Assembly (NCBI GenBank): GCA_019112965.1
Contig: DXIH01000011.1
Location: 23,945-87,944 of the forward strand
Direction: 5' to 3'
Length of the DNA: 64,000 bases
Source: Candidatus Sphingomonas excrementigallinarum
Lineage (GTDB): Bacteria; Pseudomonadota; Alphaproteobacteria; Sphingomonadales; Sphingomonadaceae
Part shown: one piece after another, positions 55,847-64,000 of the stretch
Numbering within the stretch: the stretch's first letter is position 1
Layout of the letters: each line of letters begins with the position of its first letter
The notes under the pieces: generated by a model
Database searches by the model: none
Told to the model about the DNA's origin: nothing
The model's input: only the letters and a program-made list of their open reading frames with translations
Made by a program: the position numbers and the translations under genes

Positions 55847-58282
55847 TCACCAGGTCAGGTTCAACCGGCCGTAAAGCTGCCGCCCGTTGAAGCCGAACGG
55901 CGAGTAATAGGGGAATGCCGTCACGCCATTGTTGTTGAGCGCGGCGGGCGTCGTGCGGGGATAGACGTCGAACAGGTTCGACGCACCCAGCGCCAGCGAC
56001 ACATTGTCGTTGAAGCGATACCGCCCCTCCAGATCGACGATGGTGCGTGCACCCGTATGGAGGTCGTTGGCGACGACCGATCCGGGTTGCAGCACATCGC
56101 CATAATGGACGGCACGCAGCGTCGCGCCGACGGCCTGACGGGTCCAGTCGACCGAGCCGACGACCTTTGTGCGCGGCGTGCCCTGCTCGATGGTCAGGAT
56201 ACGGTTGCGACCGAACAGGCTGGGCGCGGGGTTTAGCGTGGCCGTCGAGGTCGGTACGCGGTCGACCGACAGGTCGTTGATGTTCGCCGCCGCACTCAGG
56301 TTGAAATTGCCCAGCGTCTCGGTGCGCCAGTTATACGCCGCGACGATGTCCAGGCCCTTGGTCGTGGTCTGGACCCCGTTGATGAAGAAGCGTGCCGCCT
56401 GCACGCCGAACGGCGCAAGAAGGCCCGCGACCTGGGCGCTGGCGGAAGACTGGATGTTCTCCGACAGCACGATCTGGTTGCGGATGCGGATGCGGTATCC
56501 GTCGACGGTCAGGCTGAACCCGCCGAAGCGGACGACCGTGCCGAGCGAATAGTTGCGCGACTTCTCCGGTTCCAGCGGCAAAGCGCCCAGCGTCCGGGCG
56601 AGGTTGTCGCTGACCGGATAAAGGCCCGTCTCCAGGATCTGCCCGTTGGTCACCAGCGTCTGGGTCGAGGTATAATATTGCTGCTGCAGCGACGGCGCGC
56701 GGAAGCCGGTCGACAGCGTGCCGCGGAAGGCCAGCCATGGTGCGACGTCGTAACGGGCCGAGAATTTCGCGGTCGCCGTCTCGCCGAAGTCCGAATAGCT
56801 TTCGCCACGGACGGCGGCACCCAGGGTCAGGCGATCCCACAGCTTGGCCTCGACATCCAGATAGAGGCTGCCGTTGCTGCGATGCACATCGACCTGGTTT
56901 TCCGGCCGGAAGCCGACAAAGCCCTGCGCGCCCGAGGCCAGGTTGGCGGCCGCGCCGGGCGCGCGGTTGTGGCTTTCGGGCTGGCCCGCGTCGATCTTGA
57001 AGCCCTCGCGGCGATACTCGGCCCCCGCCGCGACGTTGAAGACCGCTGCGCCCAGCGTGTATTCGCGCGACAGGTCCAGCCCGGTGACGAGCTGGTCGTA
57101 GGTCAGGCGACCATCGTCGAAGTCGCGAAGCGTCGCATTGCCATAGGTCGAATTGGCCGAATTCAGCGTCGCGAAGTCGATCGTGTTGCGGCCATAGCTG
57201 ACGGTCAGGTCGGCATTCCACTCGCCGATCGTGCCGCGCACGCCGCCGGTCGCATTATAGTCGCGCGAGGTCGTGCCGATCAGCGGCAGGAAGCCGTCCG
57301 GATACAGGCCGCGAACCGCCTCCGCATTCACATTGTTCGCCCCCGCGACGCGTGGGAAGGCGGCGCTCTCGCTGCTGCGCTGTTGGAAACCGCCATTGGC
57401 ATAGGCGGTCCAGCCGCTGTCGGCGAGCGGCAGTGCGGCGTTCAGGTAGACGGTGCCCTGCTCGATCTGCGGATCGCCGAACCGGGCGCGGATCCGCTGC
57501 GGCGCGGGGCCGCGCGGGTCGATATCGGCGCGGTTGGTCGGCTGGCGCGCGACATATTCGCCGGACAGGGTCAGGAAGCCGTCGCTGCCCAGGCCGAAGC
57601 CCTTCCAGCCGCTGATCGTCACGGACTCGCCGTCGCGTACCGAGCGCGAGGTGCGGGCCGCGTCATATTGGGTGGCGAAGGTGCCGAAGGTCACGTTCGC
57701 GCCGCCGCCCGAACGAGCCTCACGCAGCCGCAGATTGACCACGCCCGCAATCGCATCCGAGCCATATTGTGCCGAGGCACCGTCGCGCAGCACCTCGACC
57801 CGGTCGAGCGCCACGGTCGGGATGGTGTTCAGGTCGACCGCCGCCGCGCCGCGCCCGATCGAACCGTTGATGTTGAGCAGCGCCGAGGTGTGCGCGCGGG
57901 TGCCGTTGATGAGCACCAGCGTCTGGTCGGGCGACAGGCCGCGCAGCGTGGCGGGCCGGATCGCGTCGGTGCCGTCGACCGCCGCCTGACGCGGGAAGTC
58001 AATCGAGGGCGCGACGCTCGACAGCGCCTGCGCCAGCTCGGTCGTCCCTTGCGCGCGCAGGGCATTGCCGCTCAGGACATCGACGGGCGACACGGAGTCC
58101 AGACGGCTGCGCCCCTGTGCGCGGGTGCCGGTAACGACGATGTCGTTCTGGGCAGGCGCGGCGGCGGGTTCAGCCTCGGCCTGGGGTGGGGCATCGGTGG
58201 TGCTCTGGGCCAGAACGGGTGCCGCCAGCAGCGGGCTCAGCAAAATGGTGCCGCCAAGCAGCAGCGATCGCGCGGTGCGCAT
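55847..58282 (-). CDS. TonB-dependent receptor
   Basis: A 811-residue outer-membrane receptor. The signal peptide ends VLAQ; the TonB-box-like NDIVVTGTRAQG is near residue 46; the plug (about 55-170) has RGLSPDQTLVLINGTRAHTS and DGASAQYGSDAIAGVVN; the barrel ends in RLNLTW with a C-terminal Trp. GGGGGAA precedes the start. No regulator or enzyme beside it points to a ligand; the plug resembles siderophore/vitamin receptors. Confidence 0.94.
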   Translation of the reverse strand: MRTARSLLLGGTILLSPLLAAPVLAQSTTDAPPQAEAEPAAAPAQNDIVVTGTRAQGRSRLDSVSPVDVLSGNALRAQGTTELAQALSSVAPSIDFPRQAAVDGTDAIRPATLRGLSPDQTLVLINGTRAHTSALLNINGSIGRGAAAVDLNTIPTVALDRVEVLRDGASAQYGSDAIAGVVNLRLREARSGGGANVTFGTFATQYDAARTSRSVRDGESVTISGWKGFGLGSDGFLTLSGEYVARQPTNRADIDPRGPAPQRIRARFGDPQIEQGTVYLNAALPLADSGWTAYANGGFQQRSSESAAFPRVAGANNVNAEAVRGLYPDGFLPLIGTTSRDYNATGGVRGTIGEWNADLTVSYGRNTIDFATLNSANSTYGNATLRDFDDGRLTYDQLVTGLDLSREYTLGAAVFNVAAGAEYRREGFKIDAGQPESHNRAPGAAANLASGAQGFVGFRPENQVDVHRSNGSLYLDVEAKLWDRLTLGAAVRGESYSDFGETATAKFSARYDVAPWLAFRGTLSTGFRAPSLQQQYYTSTQTLVTNGQILETGLYPVSDNLARTLGALPLEPEKSRNYSLGTVVRFGGFSLTVDGYRIRIRNQIVLSENIQSSASAQVAGLLAPFGVQAARFFINGVQTTTKGLDIVAAYNWRTETLGNFNLSAAANINDLSVDRVPTSTATLNPAPSLFGRNRILTIEQGTPRTKVVGSVDWTRQAVGATLRAVHYGDVLQPGSVVANDLHTGARTIVDLEGRYRFNDNVSLALGASNLFDVYPRTTPAALNNNGVTAFPYYSPFGFNGRQLYGRLNLTW

Positions 58283-58532
58283 CGGGTCATTCCCCCTATC
58301 TTTATCAACGAGATGAGCTTTGTTGCTTCTATCTCTACACCGATGCTGGGAATTGGGGCGCAAGGCTTCCTTGGGGGGCGATAAGGTTGGCTTGGCGGTG
58401 ACGGATGGTTGACCAATGAGATGATCGAATGCCGCCCATTCTAAAGACATTCGTTATTCGATTTCCCTCGCCCCTCTCTGAGGGGAAAGGATTGCGCAGA
58501 CTTGGTCTTTGCGAGAGCAAAGGCTTAGTCGG

Positions 58533-58659
58533 AGCTGGGTGAGGGGTGAAGCGCTCGAAGAGCGCGCGAGCCTTTGGCTCGCTCGACCCCTCACCCAAGC
58601 TGCACTAGCCAGCAGGCTGGCAAGCTCCGCTAACCCTCTCCCCTGTCCAGGGGAGAGGG
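58533..58659. repeat. Two palindromes before the M13 gene end
   Basis: Arms 58533-58547 and 58586-58601 (AGCTGGGTGAGGGGT type) enclose a further GCGCTCGAAGAGCGC stem. A second perfect 12-bp hairpin lies at 58634-58659. They fill much of the 391-bp gap 58283-58673, which has no gene I can support. Confidence 0.7.
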
Positions 58660-58673
58660 AAGCAAAAAAAGAC

Positions 58674-60719
58674 TTACCAGACGTGGACGCGCTGTTCGGG
58701 CGTCAGGTACAGTTTCTGGCCGGGCTGTACCTTGAACGGGCCGTACCAGGCGTCGAGGTTGCGCACGGTCAGCACCCGCCACGGGGCGGGCGCGTGGACA
58801 TCGGTTGCGATCCGCGCCCGCAGCGCCTTTTCGCGCATCTTGGTCCGCCAGCTCTGCGCAAAGGCCAGGAAGAAGCGCTGGTCGCCGGTCAGCCCGTCGA
58901 TCACCGGCGCGGGCTTGCCGCCCAGCGAGGCCTTGTACGCCTCATAGGAGGCGGTCAGCCCGGCGACGTCGGCGATATTTTCGCCCAATTCCTGCTCTCC
59001 GTTCAGGTGGAGCCCGGGCAGCGCTTCATAGGCGCTGTATTGCGCCACCAGGGCCTGACCGGCACCCTCGAACCGCTTCAGGTCGGCGGGCGTCCACCAA
59101 TTGTGCAGCCGCCCGGTCGAATCGAAGTCCGACCCCAGATTGTCGAAGCTGTGGCTGATCTCATGCCCGATCACCGATCCGATCGCGCCATAATTGGCCG
59201 CCGCGTCGAACTTCGGGTCGAAATAGGGGCTTTCGAGGATCGCGGCGGGGAAGTTCAGCGCGTTCTGGAGTGGCAGGTTGACCGCGTTCACCGTCTGCGG
59301 CGTCATCCACCATTCGCCGCGATCGACCGGCTTGCCCAGCTTCGCCAGATGATAACGATAGAGCGACAGCTTGGCGCGCTGCGCGTTGCCGACGGGATCG
59401 TCGGCACGGACGTCGAACTTGGGGTAATTCCACCAATGGTCGGGATAGCCGACACCAACCTTCAGCACCGCCAGCTTGGCGCGCGCTTCCTTCTTGGTCG
59501 CGGGCGCCATCCAGTCGAGCGCGGCGATGCGGCGATCGAAGGCGGCGACGATATTCTTCACCATCTTCTGGATTTCGACCTTGGACGAAGCCGGGAAATA
59601 GCGCGCGGCGTAGATCTTGCCGACTGCTTCGCCCAGCGCGCCGTTGACCGCGGCAATGCCCCGCTTCTCGCGCGGCTGCTGCGCGGGCGTGCCGTTCAGC
59701 GTGCGGCCGTAAAAGCCGAACGACGCATCGTCGATCGCCTTGGGCAGCGAACCCGTGACCTGATTGATGGTGTGGAAGGCCAACCAGTCCTGCCAGCTTT
59801 GCAGCGGCTCGCTGGCGACGAGCGCCGACAGCTTTGTGATCGCGACGGGTTGCCAGGCGATGAAGTTTTGCTGGCTGGCGGGCACGCCCGACGCCGTCCA
59901 GAACGCGTTCCAGTCGATGCCGGGCGCTTTGCTGGCGAAATCGGCGCGGGTCCAGGGATTGTCGCCCTTATGCGCGTCCTGGCTGGCGATGATATCGGTC
60001 TGCGCGGCGGCGATCTTCATCTCCAGCGCGAAGACCCGGTCGGCGCGGCCTTGCGGATCGGACAGTCCGGCCAGCGTCATCAACTGGGTTAGATAGGCGC
60101 GGTAGGCGGTGCGGATTTCCGCCATCTCCGGCTTGTCGGACAGGTAATAATCCCGGTCGGGCAGGCCCAGGCCGCCTTGCATCAGATAGGGCACGTTGCG
60201 GGTCGGCTGGTTCAGATCCTGGCTGACGAACAGGCCGAACAGGTCGTTGGTGCTGGCGTAATTGTTGTTGTTGAACGGGTCGGTATCCGACCGCATCGCC
60301 GCACCGATCGCGCGCGACAGGTCCCGCTTGTCCTTGATCGCGGCGATGGCGGCCAGATCGCCCTGGATCGGCTTCAGGCCCCGCGCCTCGATCCCGGCGG
60401 TATCGGTATAGGCGGCGTAATAGTCGGCGATGCGCTGTTCGTCGCTGCCGGGCGCGCCCTTCGCCGATGCCGCGCCCTTGATGATCGCGGCGGTGCGCGC
60501 CTCGGCCCGCAGCGAGACGTCGAGGCCGACGCCGATCGAGGACCGATCCGCCGGGATCTGCGCGGTCTTGATCCACGTACCATTGGCATAGTCGTTGAAA
60601 TTGTCGCCGGATTTGACGCTGGGGTCGATCAGGGCCTTGTCGACGCCGGGCAGAAGGCCCGTCTGGGCGATGGCGGCGGAGGAGGCGAGGAGGGCGGCGG
60701 CAAAAGCAAAGCGCTTCAT
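58674..60719 (-). CDS. M13 family metallopeptidase
   Basis: A 681-residue secreted zinc peptidase of the neprilysin family. It has a signal peptide (to AIAQ), the PepO-type N-terminal lobe (about 30-450) and the catalytic lobe with VIGHEISHSFD near residue 517 and ENIADVAGL (third zinc ligand region). The C-terminal Trp of the family (HVW) is kept. It acts in the periplasm on peptides. Confidence 0.96.
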   Translation of the reverse strand: MKRFAFAAALLASSAAIAQTGLLPGVDKALIDPSVKSGDNFNDYANGTWIKTAQIPADRSSIGVGLDVSLRAEARTAAIIKGAASAKGAPGSDEQRIADYYAAYTDTAGIEARGLKPIQGDLAAIAAIKDKRDLSRAIGAAMRSDTDPFNNNNYASTNDLFGLFVSQDLNQPTRNVPYLMQGGLGLPDRDYYLSDKPEMAEIRTAYRAYLTQLMTLAGLSDPQGRADRVFALEMKIAAAQTDIIASQDAHKGDNPWTRADFASKAPGIDWNAFWTASGVPASQQNFIAWQPVAITKLSALVASEPLQSWQDWLAFHTINQVTGSLPKAIDDASFGFYGRTLNGTPAQQPREKRGIAAVNGALGEAVGKIYAARYFPASSKVEIQKMVKNIVAAFDRRIAALDWMAPATKKEARAKLAVLKVGVGYPDHWWNYPKFDVRADDPVGNAQRAKLSLYRYHLAKLGKPVDRGEWWMTPQTVNAVNLPLQNALNFPAAILESPYFDPKFDAAANYGAIGSVIGHEISHSFDNLGSDFDSTGRLHNWWTPADLKRFEGAGQALVAQYSAYEALPGLHLNGEQELGENIADVAGLTASYEAYKASLGGKPAPVIDGLTGDQRFFLAFAQSWRTKMREKALRARIATDVHAPAPWRVLTVRNLDAWYGPFKVQPGQKLYLTPEQRVHVW

Positions 60720-60814
60720 GATGATCCTGCAAACGGGAGATTATGCTCGATGGAGCACCCTTAACCCCCCGCAAGTCAAGGATCATAGCATGAACTTCAT
60801 GTCATGATCGCCGC

Positions 60815-61807
60815 TTACGGAAAGCCCTTGCCGCCATGGGCGCCGACGGCGGTGCCGGTCGAGAAGGTTGCCTCTCCGCTCGCCAGCGCGACATAGAGCG
60901 AGGCCAGCTCGGCGGGCTGCCCAGCACGGCCGAGCGAGGTGTCCTGGCCGAACTCGTGCATCTTGCCCGGCAATTGTCCGCCCGCGACCTGAAGCGGCGT
61001 CCAGATCGGGCCAGGCGACACGGCGTTGACGCGGATACCCTTCTTGGCCAGCTGCTTGGCCATGCCGCGCGTCAGGTTCTGGATCGCTGCCTTGGTCGAG
61101 GCATAGTCGATCAGGTCCTCGCCCGGATCATAGCTGTTCTGCGAGATGGTGTTGATGATGACCGAGCCCGGCGGCATCGACGGGATCGCCGCCTTGGAAA
61201 AGCGGAAGACGTGATAGACGTTCGTCTCGTAGGTGCGGACGAACTGCTCGTCGCTGATTTCCATGATGTCCGCCTTGGACTGCTGATAGGCGGCATTGTT
61301 GACCAGCAGGTCCAGCCCGCCGAGCTGCGCGATCGCCTTGCGCACCACGTCCTCGCAGGCCTTTTGCGTGCGGATATCGGCGGGCAGCAGCACGGCCTTG
61401 CGCCCCGCCTGACGGATCAGGTCGGCGACCTCGCGCGCGTCCGGCTCCTCGCTCGGGTGATAGTTGATCGCAACATCGGCGCCTTCGCGGGCGAAAGCGA
61501 TGGCCGCGGCACGCCCGATGCCGCTGTCGCCGCCGGTCAGCAGCGCCTTGCGTCCCGTCAGCTTGCCCGACCCGCGATAGCTGGCCTCGCCATGGTCTGG
61601 CCGGGGCGTCATCTTGCTGGCGAGCGCTGGCCAGGCCTGGCGCTGCTCGGGAAAGGGCGTTCGGGTATAAGCCGATCGCGGATCACGCAGGCTGGGCACG
61701 CCGTCGCCACCCGATTGGGCCAGGGCCGCACCAGGCGCCGCCGTCGCCGCCAGACCCAGGGCCGCCCCGCCGAGGACACCGCGCCGCGAGGTTTCCATGT
61801 CACCCAT
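60815..61807 (-). CDS. SDR family oxidoreductase with Tat signal
   Basis: A 330-residue protein. The N-terminus SRRGVLGGAALG is Tat-like; an 40-residue linker follows, then a classical SDR core: TGGDSGIGRAAAIAF, NNAAYQQS, and catalytic YASTK. The layout matches the YhdF/YghA-like SDRs with N-terminal extension. Starts 61807 and 61798 both possible. Substrate unknown. Confidence 0.9.
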   Translation of the reverse strand: MGDMETSRRGVLGGAALGLAATAAPGAALAQSGGDGVPSLRDPRSAYTRTPFPEQRQAWPALASKMTPRPDHGEASYRGSGKLTGRKALLTGGDSGIGRAAAIAFAREGADVAINYHPSEEPDAREVADLIRQAGRKAVLLPADIRTQKACEDVVRKAIAQLGGLDLLVNNAAYQQSKADIMEISDEQFVRTYETNVYHVFRFSKAAIPSMPPGSVIINTISQNSYDPGEDLIDYASTKAAIQNLTRGMAKQLAKKGIRVNAVSPGPIWTPLQVAGGQLPGKMHEFGQDTSLGRAGQPAELASLYVALASGEATFSTGTAVGAHGGKGFP

Positions 61808-61922
61808 GTCGATATCTTTCACGAAAGCCAGGGAGCAAAGGCCTGAAATTGCGTGGGGTTCGTAACGGGCGAAAACCGATAGGGTTCATCGGGCTTGAAA
61901 GCGCATGGGCGCGAGCGTCGTC

Positions 61923-62012
61923 TGGCGGAAGAGGTGGGATTCGAACCCACGGATGGCTTGCACCATCGCCGGTTTTCAAGACCGGTGCCTTAAACCGCTC
62001 GGCCACTCTTCC
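61923..62012 (-). tRNA. tRNA-Ser (UGA)
   Basis: A 90-nt class II tRNA with encoded CCA. Acceptor GGAAGAG/CTCTTCC, anticodon loop CTTGAAA (TGA), a long variable arm GATGGTGCAAGCCATC and T arm GTGGGTTCGAATCCCAC are present. Confidence 0.96.
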
Positions 62013-62147
62013 GGATCGCGGTGGAAGGGGCCTCTACGCCAAGCCGCAGCCCGAATCCACTATCGATTTGTGGACGGACAGAGCGGCTGGGCGTGCCAGT
62101 GTTGCGGTGGCGCGAGGTTCCGGCTTTGGCTCGGCTGTGGCACATAG

Positions 62148-63203
62148 ATGCCCATGTGGGGGGACATTACCCGGCGTGTGAAGCGCCTCGCCATCGTGTC
62201 GATCTTCGCGGCCTCGGTCAGCGCGGCACCCGCCTGCGCGCAGGACGAGGCCGGGTTCCAGACCTATCTGCAACAGGTGCGCGGCACCGCGCTGGCGCAA
62301 GGCGTCAGTCGCACGACGCTGGACTCGGTGCTGCCGACGCTGACGCTCAATTCGCGCGTGATCGAGCTGGACCGCCGCCAGCCCGGCGGCCCGGCGAATA
62401 GCGGGTTCAGTCCCTTTGCGCCCTATAAGGCCGCGCATGTCGATGCCGCGCGGATCGGGCGGGGGCGGACCAAATATCTGGCGCAGCGCCCACGCCTGTC
62501 GCGCATCGAGCGCGAGACGGGCGTCCCGGAATCGATCATGGTCGCGATCTGGGGGCATGAGACGAATTACGGGGCCTATACCGGCAATTTCGATTTGCTG
62601 CGCTCGCTGGCGAGCCTGGCCTATGAAGGGCGGCGGCGGCCTCTTTTCGAGGGCGAGTTCATCGCCGCCCTGAAGATGATGGACCGGGGCGTCACCCGCG
62701 ACCAGCTGAAGGGCAGCTGGGCAGGCGCGACCGGCAATCCGCAGTTCCTGCCCTCCATCTATCTGCGTCTTGCCCGCGGCGGCGACGGGGACGGGGACGG
62801 GCGCGCCGATATCTGGAACAGCGAGGCCGATACGCTGGCCTCGATCGGCAATTATTTCGTCAATGCCGGATGGCGCGCAGGCCAGCCCTGGGGCTTTGCG
62901 GTGACGGTGCCCGCCGGGTTCGACCGCTCGATGGTGCGCAACCGGCTGGTCAGCCCGCGCTGCCCGCGCGTGTTCGAGCGGCATAGCGGCTGGCGGACCA
63001 TCGCTGAGTGGCGCGCGATGGGCATCGTCCCGCAAGGGGCGGCCTGGCCCAACGATCAGGTGCTGGCCACGCTGATGGAGCCGGACGGGCAGGGGGCGAC
63101 CGCCTATCTGCTGACCGGCAATTACCGCGTGATCCTGGATTACAACTGCTCGAACTTCTACGCGCTGTCGGTAGGGTTGCTGGCCGATGCGATTGCGGGT
63201 TGA
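62148..63203 (+). CDS. mltB: Lytic murein transglycosylase (MltB, GH103)
   Basis: A 351-residue periplasmic enzyme that cleaves peptidoglycan glycan strands to 1,6-anhydro ends. A signal peptide (to ACAQ) precedes the catalytic domain with Glu in AIWGHETNYGAYTG near residue 140 and the MltB block GSWAGATGNPQFLPS. ATG 62148 or 62154 could start it. It overlaps the rlpA-like gene by 17 bp. Confidence 0.94.
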   Translation: MPMWGDITRRVKRLAIVSIFAASVSAAPACAQDEAGFQTYLQQVRGTALAQGVSRTTLDSVLPTLTLNSRVIELDRRQPGGPANSGFSPFAPYKAAHVDAARIGRGRTKYLAQRPRLSRIERETGVPESIMVAIWGHETNYGAYTGNFDLLRSLASLAYEGRRRPLFEGEFIAALKMMDRGVTRDQLKGSWAGATGNPQFLPSIYLRLARGGDGDGDGRADIWNSEADTLASIGNYFVNAGWRAGQPWGFAVTVPAGFDRSMVRNRLVSPRCPRVFERHSGWRTIAEWRAMGIVPQGAAWPNDQVLATLMEPDGQGATAYLLTGNYRVILDYNCSNFYALSVGLLADAIAG

Positions 63204-63864
63204 GGCGATCGCACTGCTGGCGTTGGCCTTCGCCACGCCGATCTGGGCCGCTCCGGCAGAGGAAGCCTCGCCCGCACGCTACGGCAGATACGACGCCACC
63301 GGACAGGCGAGCTGGTACGGGCATGAGCTGGCCGGGCGGCGCACTGCGACCGGCAAGCGCTTCGATCCCGATGACGTGATGATCGCGCACCGCACGCTGC
63401 CGCTCGAATCGATGGTCGAAGTGACGGATGTCGATACCGGGCGGACGATCATCGCGCGGGTCGGCGATCGTGGGCCGGGGCGTGCCGACCGGGTGGCGGA
63501 CCTGTCGCTGGGTGCGGCCAAGCTGCTGGGCACGAACCGTCGTTCGGTCGCGCATATCCGGGTGCGTGCGCTGTCGCCGGGGAGCGACAAGCCGGGGCTG
63601 ATCCTGGCGGGGGCGAGCGCGGTTCCGCCGGTCGCCCGTCCGATCGCGCTCGATCCGCAGGCCCGCTACCGCGTTCAGATCGCCAGCTTTTCCAGCCATG
63701 CCCGCGCGGAAGCGCTGGCCCGGCGTTTCGCGGCTCGGGCGATGCCCGCCGGTCGCGTCTGGCGGGTGGAGCGCGCCGGACTGAATGCCGATTCCGCCAA
63801 AGCGTTGCGTGACGCGGCGGCAGAGGCGGGCTATGACGACGCCCGCATCCTGCATCAGGATTGA
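63187..63864 (+). CDS. rlpA: RlpA-like septal ring lytic transglycosylase with SPOR domain
   Basis: A 225-residue exported protein without lipobox. The double-psi beta-barrel RlpA domain (about 35-130) has GQASWYGHELAGRRTATGKRF and VGDRGPG; a SPOR domain (about 155-225) begins YRVQIASFSS. RlpA proteins cut denuded septal glycan. It is translated from within the mltB end (17-bp overlap), so the two are co-expressed. Confidence 0.94.
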   Translation: MRLRVEAIALLALAFATPIWAAPAEEASPARYGRYDATGQASWYGHELAGRRTATGKRFDPDDVMIAHRTLPLESMVEVTDVDTGRTIIARVGDRGPGRADRVADLSLGAAKLLGTNRRSVAHIRVRALSPGSDKPGLILAGASAVPPVARPIALDPQARYRVQIASFSSHARAEALARRFAARAMPAGRVWRVERAGLNADSAKALRDAAAEAGYDDARILHQD

Positions 63865-63895
63865 CCTGTCGGCTCCCTTTGGTCACGGAACACCC

Positions 63896-64000
63896 ATGAA
63901 GACCCTGTACGCATCCTTCGCCGCCCCGCTCGCCCTCGTCGCGATGGTCACCCCCTCGATCGCGGCGGCGCCGCAGTTCGACACGCCCGCGCCGGTCGCC
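63896..64000 (+). CDS. Signal-peptide start of a probable D-alanyl-D-alanine carboxypeptidase
   Basis: The last 35 codons of the window encode MKTLYASFAAPLALVAMV...AAAPQFDTPAPVA, an exported protein start. In sphingomonads a penicillin-binding D,D-carboxypeptidase commonly follows rlpA and its mature start looks like this; the identity is inferred because the SxxK motif lies beyond the window. Confidence 0.5.
   Translation, partial: MKTLYASFAAPLALVAMVTPSIAAAPQFDTPAPVA

Noticed and set aside
58660-58690. Poly-A/T run next to the 58634-58659 hairpin as M13 gene terminator
   Set aside because: On the minus strand the T-run precedes the stem, the wrong order for an intrinsic terminator.

Overview
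The window is GC-rich, densely coding bacterial chromosome with the gene content of an alphaproteobacterium of the Sphingomonadaceae, most likely Sphingomonas or a close relative. Supporting this are two TonB-dependent receptors, a type III polyketide synthase locus, two DUF885 proteins, M13 and RlpA/MltB cell-wall genes, CCA-encoding tRNA genes and many GC-rich palindromic repeats between genes. The assignment rests on gene families and style, not on a marker gene. I see no rRNA, CRISPR array, prophage or intact insertion sequence.

Layout. 1-2637 (minus) is a translationally coupled membrane protein/response regulator/histidine kinase operon. 2829-13068 is mostly housekeeping on the plus strand: a DUF885 hydrolase, a lipoprotein, an L,D-transpeptidase-like protein, dxs, tlyA, tspO, ubiK, a YbjN protein and proC. 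13421-15211 holds a marR/ilvE divergent pair and tRNA-Gln. 15479-17394 is an oxidoreductase/LysR divergent pair, followed by a decayed IS630 transposase. 18135-21384 is a candidate lipid-polyketide locus: type III PKS coupled to an isoprenylcysteine-type methyltransferase, with a divergent DHA2 exporter. 21385-22496 is decayed DNA with a perfect 30-bp inverted repeat, a MarR fragment fused against a porin remnant, and an AT-rich stretch. 22497-27266 holds a FixL/FixJ-like two-component pair, a convergent orphan HWE-type kinase, and two small secreted proteins of unknown function.

27369-36827 carries a K+ channel and then a carbohydrate locus: GH3 glucosidase, divergent LacI regulator with tandem operator-like boxes, TonB-dependent receptor and a GH144-type glycoamylase. 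I read this as a beta-1,2-glucan utilisation system. 36867-42659 has rlmJ, an rluE-like gene, katG and several small conserved unknowns. 42791-47348 is a compact archaic chaperone-usher pilus operon. 47510-61807 mixes single genes: AlkD-like, GH51, ClC, a second DUF885, a phytase-like phosphatase, a second TonB receptor, M13 peptidase and an SDR. After tRNA-Ser, 62148-64000 is a cell-wall operon: MltB, RlpA and the start of a probable D,D-carboxypeptidase.

The points most worth follow-up are the glucan locus with its operators and intercistronic hairpin, the PKS/methyltransferase/exporter unit, the secreted pair at 25965-27266, the decayed 21.4-22.2 kb region, and a dispersed palindromic repeat family whose inner stems covary between copies.
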